Positions 26,220 through 35,479 of a stretch of 64,000 nucleotides of DNA are shown here, one piece after another. The stretch spans positions 248,001-312,000 of the forward strand of contig NZ_BOPG01000023.1 of assembly GCF_016863635.1 (NCBI RefSeq), read 5' to 3'. Position 1 is the stretch's first letter. Every line of letters starts with the position of its first letter. The notes beneath the pieces were generated by a model, which was given only the letters and a program-made list of their open reading frames with translations, was not told the origin of the DNA and did not search any database. This stretch comes from Virgisporangium aurantiacum. Its GTDB lineage: Bacteria; Actinomycetota; Actinomycetes; Mycobacteriales; Micromonosporaceae. The position numbers and the translations under genes were made by a program.

Positions 26220-27219
26220 TTAGTTGCCGTGCCGGTACATAGCACGAGCGGGTGACGTGTCGAGGCTCTTAGCAGGTCCCTCGATACGTCCGGCCACGCC
26301 CGAAAGGGCGTACGGACGCGCGTGCGCAACAATCAACCCATCGACCGTGGCGCTGTGTTTGACAACCGTCTCGGTAGGTGCCAATCGGCCGATAGGCCAC
26401 AACCAGCACGCGGTACGGCCGTCGTTGGTCGTACAGGGTCTACGACATGAAACCCATGGTTCCTGTGCTCACCGAAACGAGCGCGGCCTCATCCAACCAT
26501 CCGAGCACGTCCTTGGCGGATGCCGTGGAAGAGAACGTCGTCGACATGCGGATCCCGGCACCGACTCGACGATGGCCGGTGGTGGCCCCCGGCAAGCCGA
26601 TCGAGTACATACGGGCACCATTGCTCTCGATCGCGAGTGCAGGACCTGGTAGATCACTGTCGCAATCGACCCAACCGCGGTGCTGGACAGGGTCATCGCG
26701 TGGAACCTGGCGTTCTCGAACTTCAGCAACACTCCGCAGCAAAGATCGAGTCAGCAGGCCTGTGCGGTAATCCCGCCGAGACCATTTGGGCCGGCGACTG
26801 CCCAGCGGGTGCGTAGAGGCTGACAAACGTCTGGCGCGTCAGTGCGCACGCCCACCGGTCGTAGGAGCTGGACTCGCGTGCAGCGGAGGCGGCCAGGGCG
26901 TAGCAGTGGGCGGCGTCGGTATACCGGTCTCAGTCGAAGAAGATCTCTCCGGCGAGTTGGAGAAGTTCGCAGGTCAGCTGACACATGCGCGTGGTCGGCC
27001 AGCGGCTTGTGTGGTGACCGACGACCGTCGCGTTGGTGCTGGCGCAGGTTCGCCAGTCTGGCGAGGACCTCATCCCGATCATTGGCCGCCGTCACAGCCA
27101 CATTCTGGCAGCACAAGCGCAGCCGGACATCCGCACACGCCGTCCCTTCCGGTTCAGGCCACGGCTGCTCAGCGCGCTGACACCCGGACCGGGACCGGCT
27201 CCTCGGCTAAAGTTCGGCG
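26220..27219. other. Intergenic stretch of 1 kb with a possible decayed gene
   Basis: No intact gene is supported. On the minus strand, 26440-26730 contains pieces that look like a once-coding sequence split by a frameshift: LLKFENARFHAMTLSSTAVG in one frame and IGLPGATTGHRRVGAGIRMS followed by a SASAKDVLGWLDEAALVSVS-like stretch in the next. No domain is recognisable. The rest may hold the promoter of the caspase operon and the left boundary of the ICE. Confidence 0.35.
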
Positions 27220-27759
27220 GTGCTCTTCCTCGTCAGGCACGCCGTGCCCGCCGTCGATCCTGAGGTGCCACCCGGAAACTGGGAACTCGATGCCGCAGGA
27301 CGGCCGAGTGTTGAAACGCTCAAACACGTCATCCCGGCGGACGCCATGCTCGTCTCCTGCCAGGAGCCGAAGGCGCGCCAGACGCTGGAGCCGGCCGGGC
27401 ACGTGTTCACCGACGCCCGATTCAACGAAGTCGCACGCAACGAGCCCTATCACGGCGACTTCCGAGCGCGCAGAAGCGCCTACCTCGCCGGCGCCGACCA
27501 CCCAGGATGGGAACCACGCGAGCAGGTCGCCGCACGGTTCGACGCCGGAATCAGCCATTGGCACCTCCGCGCGGCCACCCGGCCGCTGGTCGTCGCCACC
27601 CACGGCATGGCCATGACCCTGTGGCTGGCCGACGCCATCAACCTCGCCGATCCACCCGGTTTCTGGGACGACATTCGCCTTCCCGACCTGTTCGAGGTCA
27701 ACCTGGCCAGCCGAACCGCGGACCGCGTGGTCTCGACACTGCTCTTCCAGAGTCCGTGA
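27220..27759 (+). CDS. Histidine phosphatase (phosphoglycerate mutase-like) superfamily protein
   Basis: A 179-residue protein from GTG 27220. The N-terminal LFLVRHAVP is the phospho-accepting RHG-type motif in its RHA form, the middle YHGDFRARRSAYL region fits the substrate-proximal acidic segment, and VVATHGMAMTLWL provides the second catalytic His. Length matches small bacterial histidine phosphatases. These remove phosphate from diverse small molecules or proteins; specificity cannot be read from sequence. It stands alone between the caspase operon and the ICE and could be either chromosomal backbone or cargo. The ribosome-binding site is weak. Confidence 0.8.
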   Translation: MLFLVRHAVPAVDPEVPPGNWELDAAGRPSVETLKHVIPADAMLVSCQEPKARQTLEPAGHVFTDARFNEVARNEPYHGDFRARRSAYLAGADHPGWEPREQVAARFDAGISHWHLRAATRPLVVATHGMAMTLWLADAINLADPPGFWDDIRLPDLFEVNLASRTADRVVSTLLFQSP

Positions 27760-27999
27760 ACGGATAGGTAATCGTGCCCAACCCGATGGGGGACGAGGAT
27801 CGTCCGGTGAACGACCAGGTGAGCAGCGCCCCGAGCACCGGAAGTCGGCCCAACATGTCGGGCAGGCCCCGCACGCCGTTGCGCACGGACTCGTGCGACA
27901 GCGCGTGGTCAGGGCCGGTGCTCGCCTCGACACCGGTAAAGCAGCGCAGGATGTTCCATCTCGTGATCGACTCCGTTCGGAGCCGGACCCGATCCACCA

Positions 28000-29268
28000 C
28001 TACAGGCGGCGGCTTCGACGGAATTGGTCGAGGCTGACCGGATCTGCCTGCACGGTGACCGGGGGTGTCGCAGTGCCTGGTGGCGCGGCGAAGCTGGAAC
28101 GTACCTCCACTGCACCCGGTCCGGCGCCCTCCTCGCGGGCCGCAAGGCTGTCGCTGAGCTTCTGGTGCAACTCGGTAAACACGCTGTCGATCCGTTGAAG
28201 GACCGCGCTGTCGACAACGCTGGCGTCCAGCGATCGCCGGTGCGCTTGCCACGCGTGCTGGATGTCGGCCGTAGCGGCGAGAGCGCCGTGGCGTCCCCCG
28301 ATCGCGGCGGCCTCCCGGCAGACGGCGCGAACGATGGCCTCCGGAATCGTTTGATCGGCAGGGCGCTCCAGGCCGGCTCGGGTGGCGACCATCATGGTGT
28401 TGCGAGGCACCTCAGGAGTCTCGATCCGGATGGGCATCGCGCCGCGGGCGATCAGGAACAGTTCGCGGACGGCGCTGGCCGTTGCCTCGTCTCGGTTCGG
28501 GGCGTCGGCAACGCGGACCTGAAGCTGCGCGAAATGCTCCGACGAGCCTTTGGACACGATCTCGTAGCCGCGTTCGAAGGCGTCGGTGTACGTGTGGTTC
28601 CAGGCGAGGCTGGCGGCCATGGTGATGCGGTTGCCGCGGTCGGGTGAGGCCGCCATCCGCTCCCAGTTCATGGACACCGCGGCCAGCAAGCCCTTGTCCG
28701 TTAGCTCCTCACGTCCGACCACGGCCTGCGCGATATCGTCAGGCGAGTCAGCGGACACCTCGACCCGTACGGCCGATGATGGGTGACCCTCGTCGTCCGT
28801 CGGTTGCGGTTGGAGGAAGGTCACGCGGGGCTCGGGATCCGCGGTCTGGCCGGGTCGTAGTCCCCTGTCGATCACGACGGTGCGGATGAAATCGCGAGCG
28901 GCGTCGATCTTCGGTGGTCCTGCGGTCGAGTCGGTGAGGAGGGCGACAGTGGTGGAGCTGGTCCGCACGGCGAGCCAAGGCCGCTTTCCGAGCCCCGCCT
29001 GTCGGGCCAACCGGCGGGAGATCTGTTCCCACTCGGCGTCGGTCAGGTGTCGTTGGGTCGGCAGGGTGCGGACGGCGAGCGCGGTGACGGTGCCGCGGTC
29101 GGCGAGCAGTCGCACGGAGGAGCGCCACGATCGGAGGTTCCAGCCGCCGCCGACGTCGATGACCCGTGCGCGGGAGCTGGTGCTGCGGCTGCGTGGCCCG
29201 GTCGCGTTGGCGACCGCGGCCTGAGCGAGCAGCCGCGCGGACCGGTTGTCGTAGAGGTTGACGAGCAT
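28000..29268 (-). CDS. ICE protein with a relaxase-like segment lacking catalytic His (422 aa)
   Basis: ATG 29268 has GAAGGAG five nucleotides upstream and is better than GTG 29274. Residues 60-114 read LTDAEWEQISRRLARQAGLG, then WLAVRTSS and VALLTDS. This parallels the relaxase of the same element (LTDQQWAHIAREIMNAVGL, then WAAIRHAEDHIHVVATL, residues 94-139), but the HxxxHIH metal-binding residues are absent. A similar segment occurs in the protein at 34449-35465. The rest is helical, with a central region LAWNHTYTDAFERGYEIVSKG and a Glu/Ala-rich C terminus. I suggest a dead relaxase-fold paralogue with a structural role in transfer; this is inference. It lies 16 nt downstream of the cell-wall hydrolase gene, so the two form a short operon. 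Confidence 0.6.
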   Translation of the reverse strand: MLVNLYDNRSARLLAQAAVANATGPRSRSTSSRARVIDVGGGWNLRSWRSSVRLLADRGTVTALAVRTLPTQRHLTDAEWEQISRRLARQAGLGKRPWLAVRTSSTTVALLTDSTAGPPKIDAARDFIRTVVIDRGLRPGQTADPEPRVTFLQPQPTDDEGHPSSAVRVEVSADSPDDIAQAVVGREELTDKGLLAAVSMNWERMAASPDRGNRITMAASLAWNHTYTDAFERGYEIVSKGSSEHFAQLQVRVADAPNRDEATASAVRELFLIARGAMPIRIETPEVPRNTMMVATRAGLERPADQTIPEAIVRAVCREAAAIGGRHGALAATADIQHAWQAHRRSLDASVVDSAVLQRIDSVFTELHQKLSDSLAAREEGAGPGAVEVRSSFAAPPGTATPPVTVQADPVSLDQFRRSRRL

Positions 29269-29284
29269 GGACACTCCTTCAAAG

Positions 29285-30337
29285 TCAGAGGCCGAGATAG
29301 GGCAGCGGGTCGACCGCGGTTGCCGACGAAAGCGGCGGCGCGTTGCGGTGGACCTCGAAGTGCAGATGCGGCCCGGACGAGTTGCCCGTCGACCCGACCC
29401 AGCCGAGGACGTCGCCCGCCTTCACGAGGGCGCCGGCGGTGACGTTGAGCCGCACGGCATGGCAGTACCGGGTGGCGAAACCATTGCCGTGGTTGAGGTT
29501 TACGCGGAGACCGCAGCCTCCGAGCCCGGGACTTCCGGGACGGTCGCAGTACGCGCTCGTGCACCCAGCCGCCAGCACCACCCCGTCGGCGACGGCGTAG
29601 ATCGGATTTCCGGTCTGCGCGGCGAGGTCGACCCCGTCGTGGCTCGGCCGTTCGGCGGTGCGGAACCGGGAGACGAGTTCGTAGCTCTCGGCCGGCAGCG
29701 GAAACACCCATGAACCAACGGCGGCGACAAGCGTGTAGCGGCTGATCCGGGACCGGACCTGCCCCGGGTAGTCGTGCGCCAGCCCGGACGCCGGAACACC
29801 GCCGGCGAGAATGACGCAGTTGCGTCCGCAGAAGTAGGCGGCCCAGGCCAGGTCGAGCGGGTCACCGGTGACAAGCCCGGTGTCGACGCCGCGCGTGGCC
29901 CAGGCGACGTGATCGCACATGAGCCGGCCCATGGCGACGATGGCGTCCTCGGGGTCGCCGGGATCGTTGCGGCCGTCCTGGTCGTAGTCGCCTCCCCAGG
30001 TGGCCCAGGTGCCGGTCTGGAACTGGGCGATGCCGACCGCGTCGCCGCCGCGTCCGGCCGGGTTGTGGGCCACTGCGGCCGGGTTCCAGCCGCTTTCCAG
30101 GTCGATCTGCGCGGCGACCGTCGGCGGGTCGACCGCCTCGCATACTGATCCGGCCCGGATGACCCACGGCGCGAGGTGCCGGGCATGGGCCGGGATCGCG
30201 TCGACGTTCAGCTGACCGGCGCCCGCAGCGGTCGATGACACGGTGGTGGCCAGCGCGCCGATGCCGATCACCGCCACCGACCCGGCCGCCAGCGCGACAA
30301 CCAGCGCCCCGATGGCCGGTCCAGCAAGAGATCCCAT
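29285..30337 (-). CDS. Bifunctional cell-wall hydrolase: lytic transglycosylase-like plus M23 endopeptidase
   Basis: A 350-residue exported enzyme. An N-terminal hydrophobic anchor (about 8-33) leads to an extracytoplasmic region. Residues 50-190 resemble a soluble lytic transglycosylase: AQIDLESGWNP with catalytic-type Glu81, GDAVGIAQFQTGTW, a calcium-loop-like segment rich in D/G (DYDQDGRNDPGDPED). Residues 205-350 are an M23 zinc endopeptidase: SHDGVD, the strand NPIYAVADGVV, and PHLHFEV with the metal His. Such fusions open peptidoglycan for the T4SS channel (VirB1-like role). It is divergent from the T4SS operon (first start 30488), with a shared promoter region of about 150 nt. Confidence 0.9.
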   Translation of the reverse strand: MGSLAGPAIGALVVALAAGSVAVIGIGALATTVSSTAAGAGQLNVDAIPAHARHLAPWVIRAGSVCEAVDPPTVAAQIDLESGWNPAAVAHNPAGRGGDAVGIAQFQTGTWATWGGDYDQDGRNDPGDPEDAIVAMGRLMCDHVAWATRGVDTGLVTGDPLDLAWAAYFCGRNCVILAGGVPASGLAHDYPGQVRSRISRYTLVAAVGSWVFPLPAESYELVSRFRTAERPSHDGVDLAAQTGNPIYAVADGVVLAAGCTSAYCDRPGSPGLGGCGLRVNLNHGNGFATRYCHAVRLNVTAGALVKAGDVLGWVGSTGNSSGPHLHFEVHRNAPPLSSATAVDPLPYLGL

Positions 30338-30487
30338 GCCGCCGACGGTCGCGCCGGACCGTCGGCGGAACGGTCGATGGCAACGGTCCCGTCGACGCGT
30401 GGCAACGGTTGCGGCATCCCCGTCGCGCCACGGTGCGTTCGAACGGCTCCCGTCCCGGGGGCCGCGACATCGTGGACGGAGCCCTCC

Positions 30488-30772
30488 GTGTTTCTCGCAC
30501 CAGATCCTTCCGCGCCGCCGTCGGCGCCGAACCCGCGGCCGATCGCTCCACCCGGCATGGAGGAGATGGCCAACACCTTCCTCGGCTGGGGCAAGTGGTC
30601 CCTGCTCGTCGCCGGTGTGCTCGGCTTCTTCATCTGCGCCGGAATGATGATCATTGGACGGCGTAACCGGTCGCAGACCGCCGTCGACGGCGCCGCCGGG
30701 GTGCCGTGGGTGCTGGCCGGGTTGGCGTTGACCAGCCTCGCGGCCGGGATCGCCGGGGTGGCGCTGTCATGA
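30488..30772 (+). CDS. Small two-span membrane protein, possible VirB2-like component (94 aa)
   Basis: GTG 30488 has GGAG about seven nucleotides upstream and gives a 94-residue product; starting at the internal ATG would leave 71 residues. The Pro/Ser-rich first 25 residues precede two hydrophobic spans (WGKWSLLVAGVLGFFICAG and VPWVLAGLALTSLAAGIAG) joined by a short basic loop. Size, topology and position as first gene of the conjugation operon resemble VirB2/TrbC pilins or small T4SS channel proteins, but sequence alone cannot prove it. The stop overlaps the next start (ATGA at 30769-30772). Confidence 0.6.
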   Translation: MFLAPDPSAPPSAPNPRPIAPPGMEEMANTFLGWGKWSLLVAGVLGFFICAGMMIIGRRNRSQTAVDGAAGVPWVLAGLALTSLAAGIAGVALS

Positions 30773-31521
30773 ACCGTGGACGCCACCGCAAACACAACCG
30801 CAGAACCGCAACCATCGTCCTGCTCGTCGCGATCACCGTCGCGATGATCGCCGGAACCATCGCGGTCGCCTGCATGAGCAGGAACCAGGAACCGGAACCA
30901 CCCCGCCGGAACCAGGCCACGGCGGAAGCGGAAGCGGAACCGGATCCCGAGCAGGAACAGACGCAGGAACCGGAACCGCGCGAGTTCCGCTGGCCGACGG
31001 ACCTCGGCTGGGAACGCGTCGCCGGAATCGACCTTCCGGTGTCGGCGTCCGACGGCCCGCGGAACCGGAACCTCGGCCTGGCCAAGGAGTACGGCCACAC
31101 CCCGGCCGGTGCGGTCCTCGCCGCCCTGCACCTGATCGTGCGGACCAGCTACCAGGTCGGCGCGGCCGTCTGGGAGCCGACGCTACGCGACCAGGTCGTC
31201 GGCCCTGACGCGGCCGCGTACACCGCCGAGGTGCGCGCCGACCACAAGGCCGCGCTCCAGAAAGGCGAACCGGCCGACCGCATCTACGCGGCCATCGTCG
31301 GCGTCCGGCTCGACGCCTACAGCGCGGAAGCGGCGAGCATGCGCGTCCTCATCGAGGCACCGACCGGAACCGGAACCGCCCGCGCCGCCGCCCTGGCGCA
31401 GGTCGCCTGGAGCGACAACGACTGGCGACTCGTCGCCCCACCCCGAGGCGACTGGAGCACCGTCCGCACCCCGGTTCCGGCCGACGCCGCCGCCGACTAC
31501 ACCCCACTCCCGGCGAGGTGA
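30769..31521 (+). CDS. Membrane-anchored ICE transfer protein (250 aa)
   Basis: A single N-terminal span (about 14-36, TIVLLVAITVAMIAGTIAVA) follows a basic start. Residues 40-70 are an acidic low-complexity stretch of EAEAEPDPEQEQ type. The extracytoplasmic domain (75-250) includes GHTPAGAVLAALHLIVRTS and a C-terminal AQVAWSDNDWRLVAPP segment, and matches the pattern of conserved T4SS-associated proteins in actinobacterial ICEs (a DUF8175-like domain, by recollection). It probably bridges the membrane channel and cell wall. It overlaps both neighbours by 4 nt. Confidence 0.65.
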   Translation: MNRGRHRKHNRRTATIVLLVAITVAMIAGTIAVACMSRNQEPEPPRRNQATAEAEAEPDPEQEQTQEPEPREFRWPTDLGWERVAGIDLPVSASDGPRNRNLGLAKEYGHTPAGAVLAALHLIVRTSYQVGAAVWEPTLRDQVVGPDAAAYTAEVRADHKAALQKGEPADRIYAAIVGVRLDAYSAEAASMRVLIEAPTGTGTARAAALAQVAWSDNDWRLVAPPRGDWSTVRTPVPADAAADYTPLPAR

Positions 31522-32978
31522 CCGCGATGTGCCAGGTCTGGGACTTCCAGTGCAAGACCCGCGAGGCCGCGGGCGACGCCGTCAGCGCCGTCGTCGGCGG
31601 CCTGGTCGGAGCGATCAGCGAAGCACAGAACGCACTGATCACCGCGACCGTCACCTGGTGGCTGTATCTGCCATCCGTCGACGCCGGCGGTGCGCCGGCG
31701 GCCCACACGTTGCAGCGGTGGATGTTGCCGTTCGCGATCCTCGTCGTCACCGGCGGGATCCTGTGGCAATCGCTGATGCTCATCATCAACCGCAAGGGCG
31801 AACCCCTCGTCGCGATCGTCAAAGGGCTGTTCACCACGGCGATCTGGGGCGCGGTCAGCCTCGCCGGCACCCAACTGCTGCTACAGGCCTGCGACGCCTG
31901 GACCGAATGGGTCCTCACCTACGGCCTTGACTGCAAGCCCGGATTCGGTCAGGACGCCGCCTGCAAGACCGACGCCCTCGGCGAACGCATGCAGTTCGTC
32001 CTGACCCCGGTCAGCCTCAACGGTGCCGGCGTCCTCATCGTCATCGTCGGCCTCTTCGCCCTGCTGGCCAGCATCACGCAGGCGATGCTGCTGCTGTTCC
32101 GCAACGGCGCCATCATCGTGCTCGCCGGCATGCTGCAACTGTCCGCCAGCGGCAGCTTCACCTCCGCCACGTCGAACTGGCTGCGCCGCATCCTCGGCTG
32201 GCTGCTCGCCCTCACCTTCTACAAACCGTTCGCCGCAACGACCTACGCGGTCTCGTTCATGCTCATCGGCGACCGCCGCAACACCGACGTCGCAACCTGG
32301 TTCACCGGTGTGGCCATGCTCGCCATGTCGATCATCGCGCTTCCCGCGATGATGAAGTTCTTCAACTGGACGGTCGGAGCGGTCCAATCCACCGGCGGCT
32401 CGGCCGGCATGCTCGCCGCCACCGGCGCCGCCGGAATGCACGCCCTCTCCTCCCAACGCGGCGCCGGCGGTGGCGGACTCAGCGCCACCGACTACGCCCG
32501 CGACCTCGACCGCCGCTACCAACCACCCAGCGGTAGCAACGGAAGCGGTTCCGGTCCGACGCCGTCGCCGGGCCCGAAGCCACCCAGCTTCACCGGCCCG
32601 TCCCCGGCCGCACCATCGGCGAGCGCCCCCGTGGGCGCGGCCGGAAGCGGCGGGGCCGCGAGCGGACTCGCCGGAGCAGGCGCAGCGGGCGCCGGTGGTG
32701 GCACAGCGGCGGGTGCAGGCGCAGCGAGCGGCGCGGCCGGCGCCAGCGGTGGCGCGGCAACAGGAGCCGGCGCGGCAACGGCCGGTGCGGCAACGGCCGG
32801 TGCGGGCGCGGCAGCCGGTGCCGGCGCAGGCGCCGGGACGGCCGCAACCGCGGGCGCCGCAGCAGCGGCCGGTCCGGCCGCGCCGATCGTCGCCGGTGCC
32901 ATGGCTGTCGGCAAAGCGGTCGGGACGGCCGCGAAATCGGCCGCGGACACCGCCGCCCGCTCGACCGGCGAGGGCTGA
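31518..32978 (+). CDS. VirB6/TrbL-like polytopic membrane protein with Gly/Ala-rich tail (486 aa)
   Basis: The GTG at 31518 overlaps the previous stop; ATG 31527 is an alternative. Hydrophobic spans include MLPFAILVVTGGILWQSLM, LIVIVGLFALLASITQ and LRRILGWLLALTFYKPF, with at least five spans before residue 300. The C-terminal 150 residues are almost entirely Ala, Gly, Thr and Pro with Ser, a disordered tail often found in actinobacterial conjugation proteins. VirB6/TrbL proteins form the inner-membrane part of the DNA channel. The repetitive tail is encoded by GC-rich near-repeats prone to length change. It lies within the T4SS operon, three nucleotides from the next start. Confidence 0.75.
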   Translation: MTAMCQVWDFQCKTREAAGDAVSAVVGGLVGAISEAQNALITATVTWWLYLPSVDAGGAPAAHTLQRWMLPFAILVVTGGILWQSLMLIINRKGEPLVAIVKGLFTTAIWGAVSLAGTQLLLQACDAWTEWVLTYGLDCKPGFGQDAACKTDALGERMQFVLTPVSLNGAGVLIVIVGLFALLASITQAMLLLFRNGAIIVLAGMLQLSASGSFTSATSNWLRRILGWLLALTFYKPFAATTYAVSFMLIGDRRNTDVATWFTGVAMLAMSIIALPAMMKFFNWTVGAVQSTGGSAGMLAATGAAGMHALSSQRGAGGGGLSATDYARDLDRRYQPPSGSNGSGSGPTPSPGPKPPSFTGPSPAAPSASAPVGAAGSGGAASGLAGAGAAGAGGGTAAGAGAASGAAGASGGAATGAGAATAGAATAGAGAAAGAGAGAGTAATAGAAAAAGPAAPIVAGAMAVGKAVGTAAKSAADTAARSTGEG

Positions 32979-32981
32979 CCG

Positions 32982-34433
32982 GTGACCACCACGGAACACC
33001 GCACCTACGGCGGCTGGCGGCGAGCCCGCGCGATGGGCCTGTTCGGACTCGGCTTCGCACAGACCCTGATCGTCCTCGCCGCCCTGACCGCCGCCCTCAT
33101 CACCGCCGCCGTCAGCATCACCGCGACGGCGATCGTCGGGCCGGTAGCGGCCGCGATCGTCCTCGGCAACGTCGCCCGGTGGGACGGCGTCTCCCTCGGC
33201 CAGGCAATCGTGCACCGCGCACGGTGGCTGGCCGGGGCCGGCCGCGGCCACACCACCTTCCGCGGCGGCGTCATGGCCCCACCCGAACACGCCTGGGACC
33301 TCCCGGGCGTCCTCGCCCCGACCGCACTCCTCGATACCCCGGCCGGCTACGGCGTGGTGTGGAACCGCCGGCTCGGCACGATGACCGTGACGCTGCGGTG
33401 CGCGGCGCAGTCGACCTGGCTGGCCGACCCCGACGCGGCGAACGCATGGGTAGCCAACTGGGGCGGCTGGCTCGCCGGCCTCGGCCACGTCCCGACCGTC
33501 CGCTGGACAACCGTCACCGTCGACACCGCCCCGGACGCCGGCACCCGCCTGACCGACTACATCACCCACCGGCTCGCCCCCGGCGGACCAACAGCCGCGC
33601 TGCGCATCCTCAAACACCTCGTCGCGACCGCACCCCAGGCCGCCGCCGACGTCCAGACCACGGTGTCGATCACCTTCGACCCGAACGCGTCCCCGGCCAA
33701 GCCGAAGTCCACAGTGGACCGTCTCGCCGAAATCGACCGTGCCCTCCCGGGACTGGAGACGAGCCTGTCGGCGTGCGGGCTGACCGTCCTCGGCCGAGCC
33801 ACCGCCACCGACCTCGCGGCCATGGTCCGGCAGGCATTCGACCCCGACATCCGCGGCGACCTCAACCTCGCCGGCTCCGACCTGATGGACTGGGACAACG
33901 CCGGCCCGGTCGCCGCCGAGGAGTTCCCCGACCGGTACCAACACGAGAACGCCACCAGCGTCAGCTGGGCCTGGCACGAGGCGCCCCGCCAGCCGGTCGC
34001 CCATCACATCCTCGCCCGACTCCTGGCACCCGGCGAACATCCCAAGCGGGTCAGCCTCATCTACCGACCGCTCACCGCCGGGCAAGCGGCAGCCGAGGTG
34101 GAGCGGCAGGTCAACGCCGCCCAGTTCCGCTCGGCATACCGGCGCGCCCGCCGGCTCGACCCGACCGCCCGCGACGTCGCCGACATCGAACAGGCCGCCG
34201 CAGCGGCCCGCGAAGAAGCACTCGGCGCCGGCCTCGGCCTGATCAGCCTCTGGGTCACGGCCACCGTCACCGACCCGGCGCTGCTGGACCGCGCGGTCGC
34301 CGACATTGAATCGCGCGCCGACGCGTGCAAGGTCCGCCTCCGCCGACTGTGGCGGTCCCAGGCCGCTGGCTTCGCCACCACGCTGCCGTGCGGCGTCTGC
34401 CCGCCGGTCCTGTCCGGTGTCTGGCCCCACTGA
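32982..34433 (+). CDS. SCO6880-family conjugation protein (483 aa)
   Basis: The N terminus fits the SCO6880 family: TTEHRTYGGWRRARAMGLFG, two adjacent membrane spans (about 22-65), then a soluble region with APPEHAWDLPGVLAP and GYGVVWNRRLGTMTVTLR. In actinobacterial ICEs and plasmids this protein sits beside VirB4 and VirB6 homologues, and it combines a PrgI-like membrane part with a VirB4 N-terminal-like domain. Repeated helices DVADIEQAAAAAREEAL lie near the C terminus. GTG 32982 is three nucleotides after the previous stop. Expected role: inner-membrane platform of the transfer channel, working with the ATPase encoded at 35480. Confidence 0.82.
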   Translation: MTTTEHRTYGGWRRARAMGLFGLGFAQTLIVLAALTAALITAAVSITATAIVGPVAAAIVLGNVARWDGVSLGQAIVHRARWLAGAGRGHTTFRGGVMAPPEHAWDLPGVLAPTALLDTPAGYGVVWNRRLGTMTVTLRCAAQSTWLADPDAANAWVANWGGWLAGLGHVPTVRWTTVTVDTAPDAGTRLTDYITHRLAPGGPTAALRILKHLVATAPQAAADVQTTVSITFDPNASPAKPKSTVDRLAEIDRALPGLETSLSACGLTVLGRATATDLAAMVRQAFDPDIRGDLNLAGSDLMDWDNAGPVAAEEFPDRYQHENATSVSWAWHEAPRQPVAHHILARLLAPGEHPKRVSLIYRPLTAGQAAAEVERQVNAAQFRSAYRRARRLDPTARDVADIEQAAAAAREEALGAGLGLISLWVTATVTDPALLDRAVADIESRADACKVRLRRLWRSQAAGFATTLPCGVCPPVLSGVWPH

Positions 34434-34448
34434 CCTCTGGAGAACGCA

Positions 34449-35465
34449 ATGAAGGTCATCTCCTACAGCCCCGGCGTCACTCGCGAGATCTCTGCCGTCC
34501 TGGTCGCGGCCCCGGATCTTCCGTCCACTGTGGACGAACGCACCCTCGTCGCCGCCGACGGCTACTGGCAGCCCGGCGACTGGCGCGCCGACCTCGCCCG
34601 GGCGGTCACCGCCGGGCATCCCCTGAGCGCGGTCGGAATCCGCCTCGATCCCGGCGAACACGTGACGGCAAGCCGAGGTTGGGCCGAGATCGCCCGCCGG
34701 CTGCTTTTCCGCAGCGGTTGGCTGCACTCGCCGTGGGTAGCGGTACGCACAAGCCCGCAGTCGATGGTCGTCGTCGCGGCGAGCGGCCACCGAATGCGCA
34801 CGGCCGAGCTACGCGGTTTCGCCGACACCGTAAGCCGCTTCGTCCACCGGCAAGAACCCGCAACGACGGGCCGGCGGTCCATGAACGTCCTCGACGCGTG
34901 TCACACCGACCGAGGCGTGCTCGCCGTCCTCGTCGACCACAAGCCGGACCTGGCCGACCTCCGGTTCACGCCGCACCCCACCTACGACGAGTTCCCCGCG
35001 AGCCGCCATCCGCTGCCACGGACCCTCTACGTCGGCCAGCACCCGGACGGCTACATCGTCGATCTGTTCGACAGCGGCGACGGGCGCGGCTTCAACGGCG
35101 AACCGTTCGATCTCCAACTCACCGACGGCAGCGTCCGCACCGTCGTCGGCCCCTACAGCAGCCGCAGCCCCATCCAGGTCGCCCGGTTCGTCCCCGACGT
35201 GTACCTCGGCGAAGTCGCACTCCACGACGACCCCCGCCGATTCCACAACACCCCGATCGACGGCCACCCCGCCATCCTCACCAACACCACCGCCCAACGC
35301 GCCCTCTTCACCGCCGCCCGCCACATCACCCGAACCCACCCGGCCGCACTGGCCCACACCTCATACCCACAGCCGAACCAACCCCCAGGCACCGCCCGCG
35401 CCGGCCCGGCCGACCACACCGACCAGACCCCGCCGCACATCCACCCGCGACGCGCGGGCCGCTGA
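34449..35465 (+). CDS. ICE protein with relaxase-like segment lacking catalytic His (338 aa)
   Basis: ATG 34449 follows a GGAG site. Residues 58-112 contain GWAEIARRLLFRSGW, WVAVRTSPQSMVVVAAS, the same helix-strand pattern seen in the relaxase at 49618 and in the protein at 28000, without the metal-binding His cluster. Residues 150-300 are beta-rich with NVLDACHTDRGVLAVLVD and RTLYVGQHPDGYIVDL. The Pro-rich C terminus is probably disordered. It lies between the SCO6880-type protein and the VirB4-like ATPase, which suggests a structural or substrate-recruiting function in transfer. The family relationship needs a profile comparison. Confidence 0.6.
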   Translation: MKVISYSPGVTREISAVLVAAPDLPSTVDERTLVAADGYWQPGDWRADLARAVTAGHPLSAVGIRLDPGEHVTASRGWAEIARRLLFRSGWLHSPWVAVRTSPQSMVVVAASGHRMRTAELRGFADTVSRFVHRQEPATTGRRSMNVLDACHTDRGVLAVLVDHKPDLADLRFTPHPTYDEFPASRHPLPRTLYVGQHPDGYIVDLFDSGDGRGFNGEPFDLQLTDGSVRTVVGPYSSRSPIQVARFVPDVYLGEVALHDDPRRFHNTPIDGHPAILTNTTAQRALFTAARHITRTHPAALAHTSYPQPNQPPGTARAGPADHTDQTPPHIHPRRAGR

Positions 35466-35479
35466 AGGGAGCACGAGAC

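Noticed and set aside
31881..34790. Long minus-strand open frame (969 codons) opposite the VirB6-like and SCO6880-type genes
   Set aside because: Arises from GC-rich antisense coding; the plus-strand genes have overlaps, ribosome sites and recognisable families, the antisense product does not.
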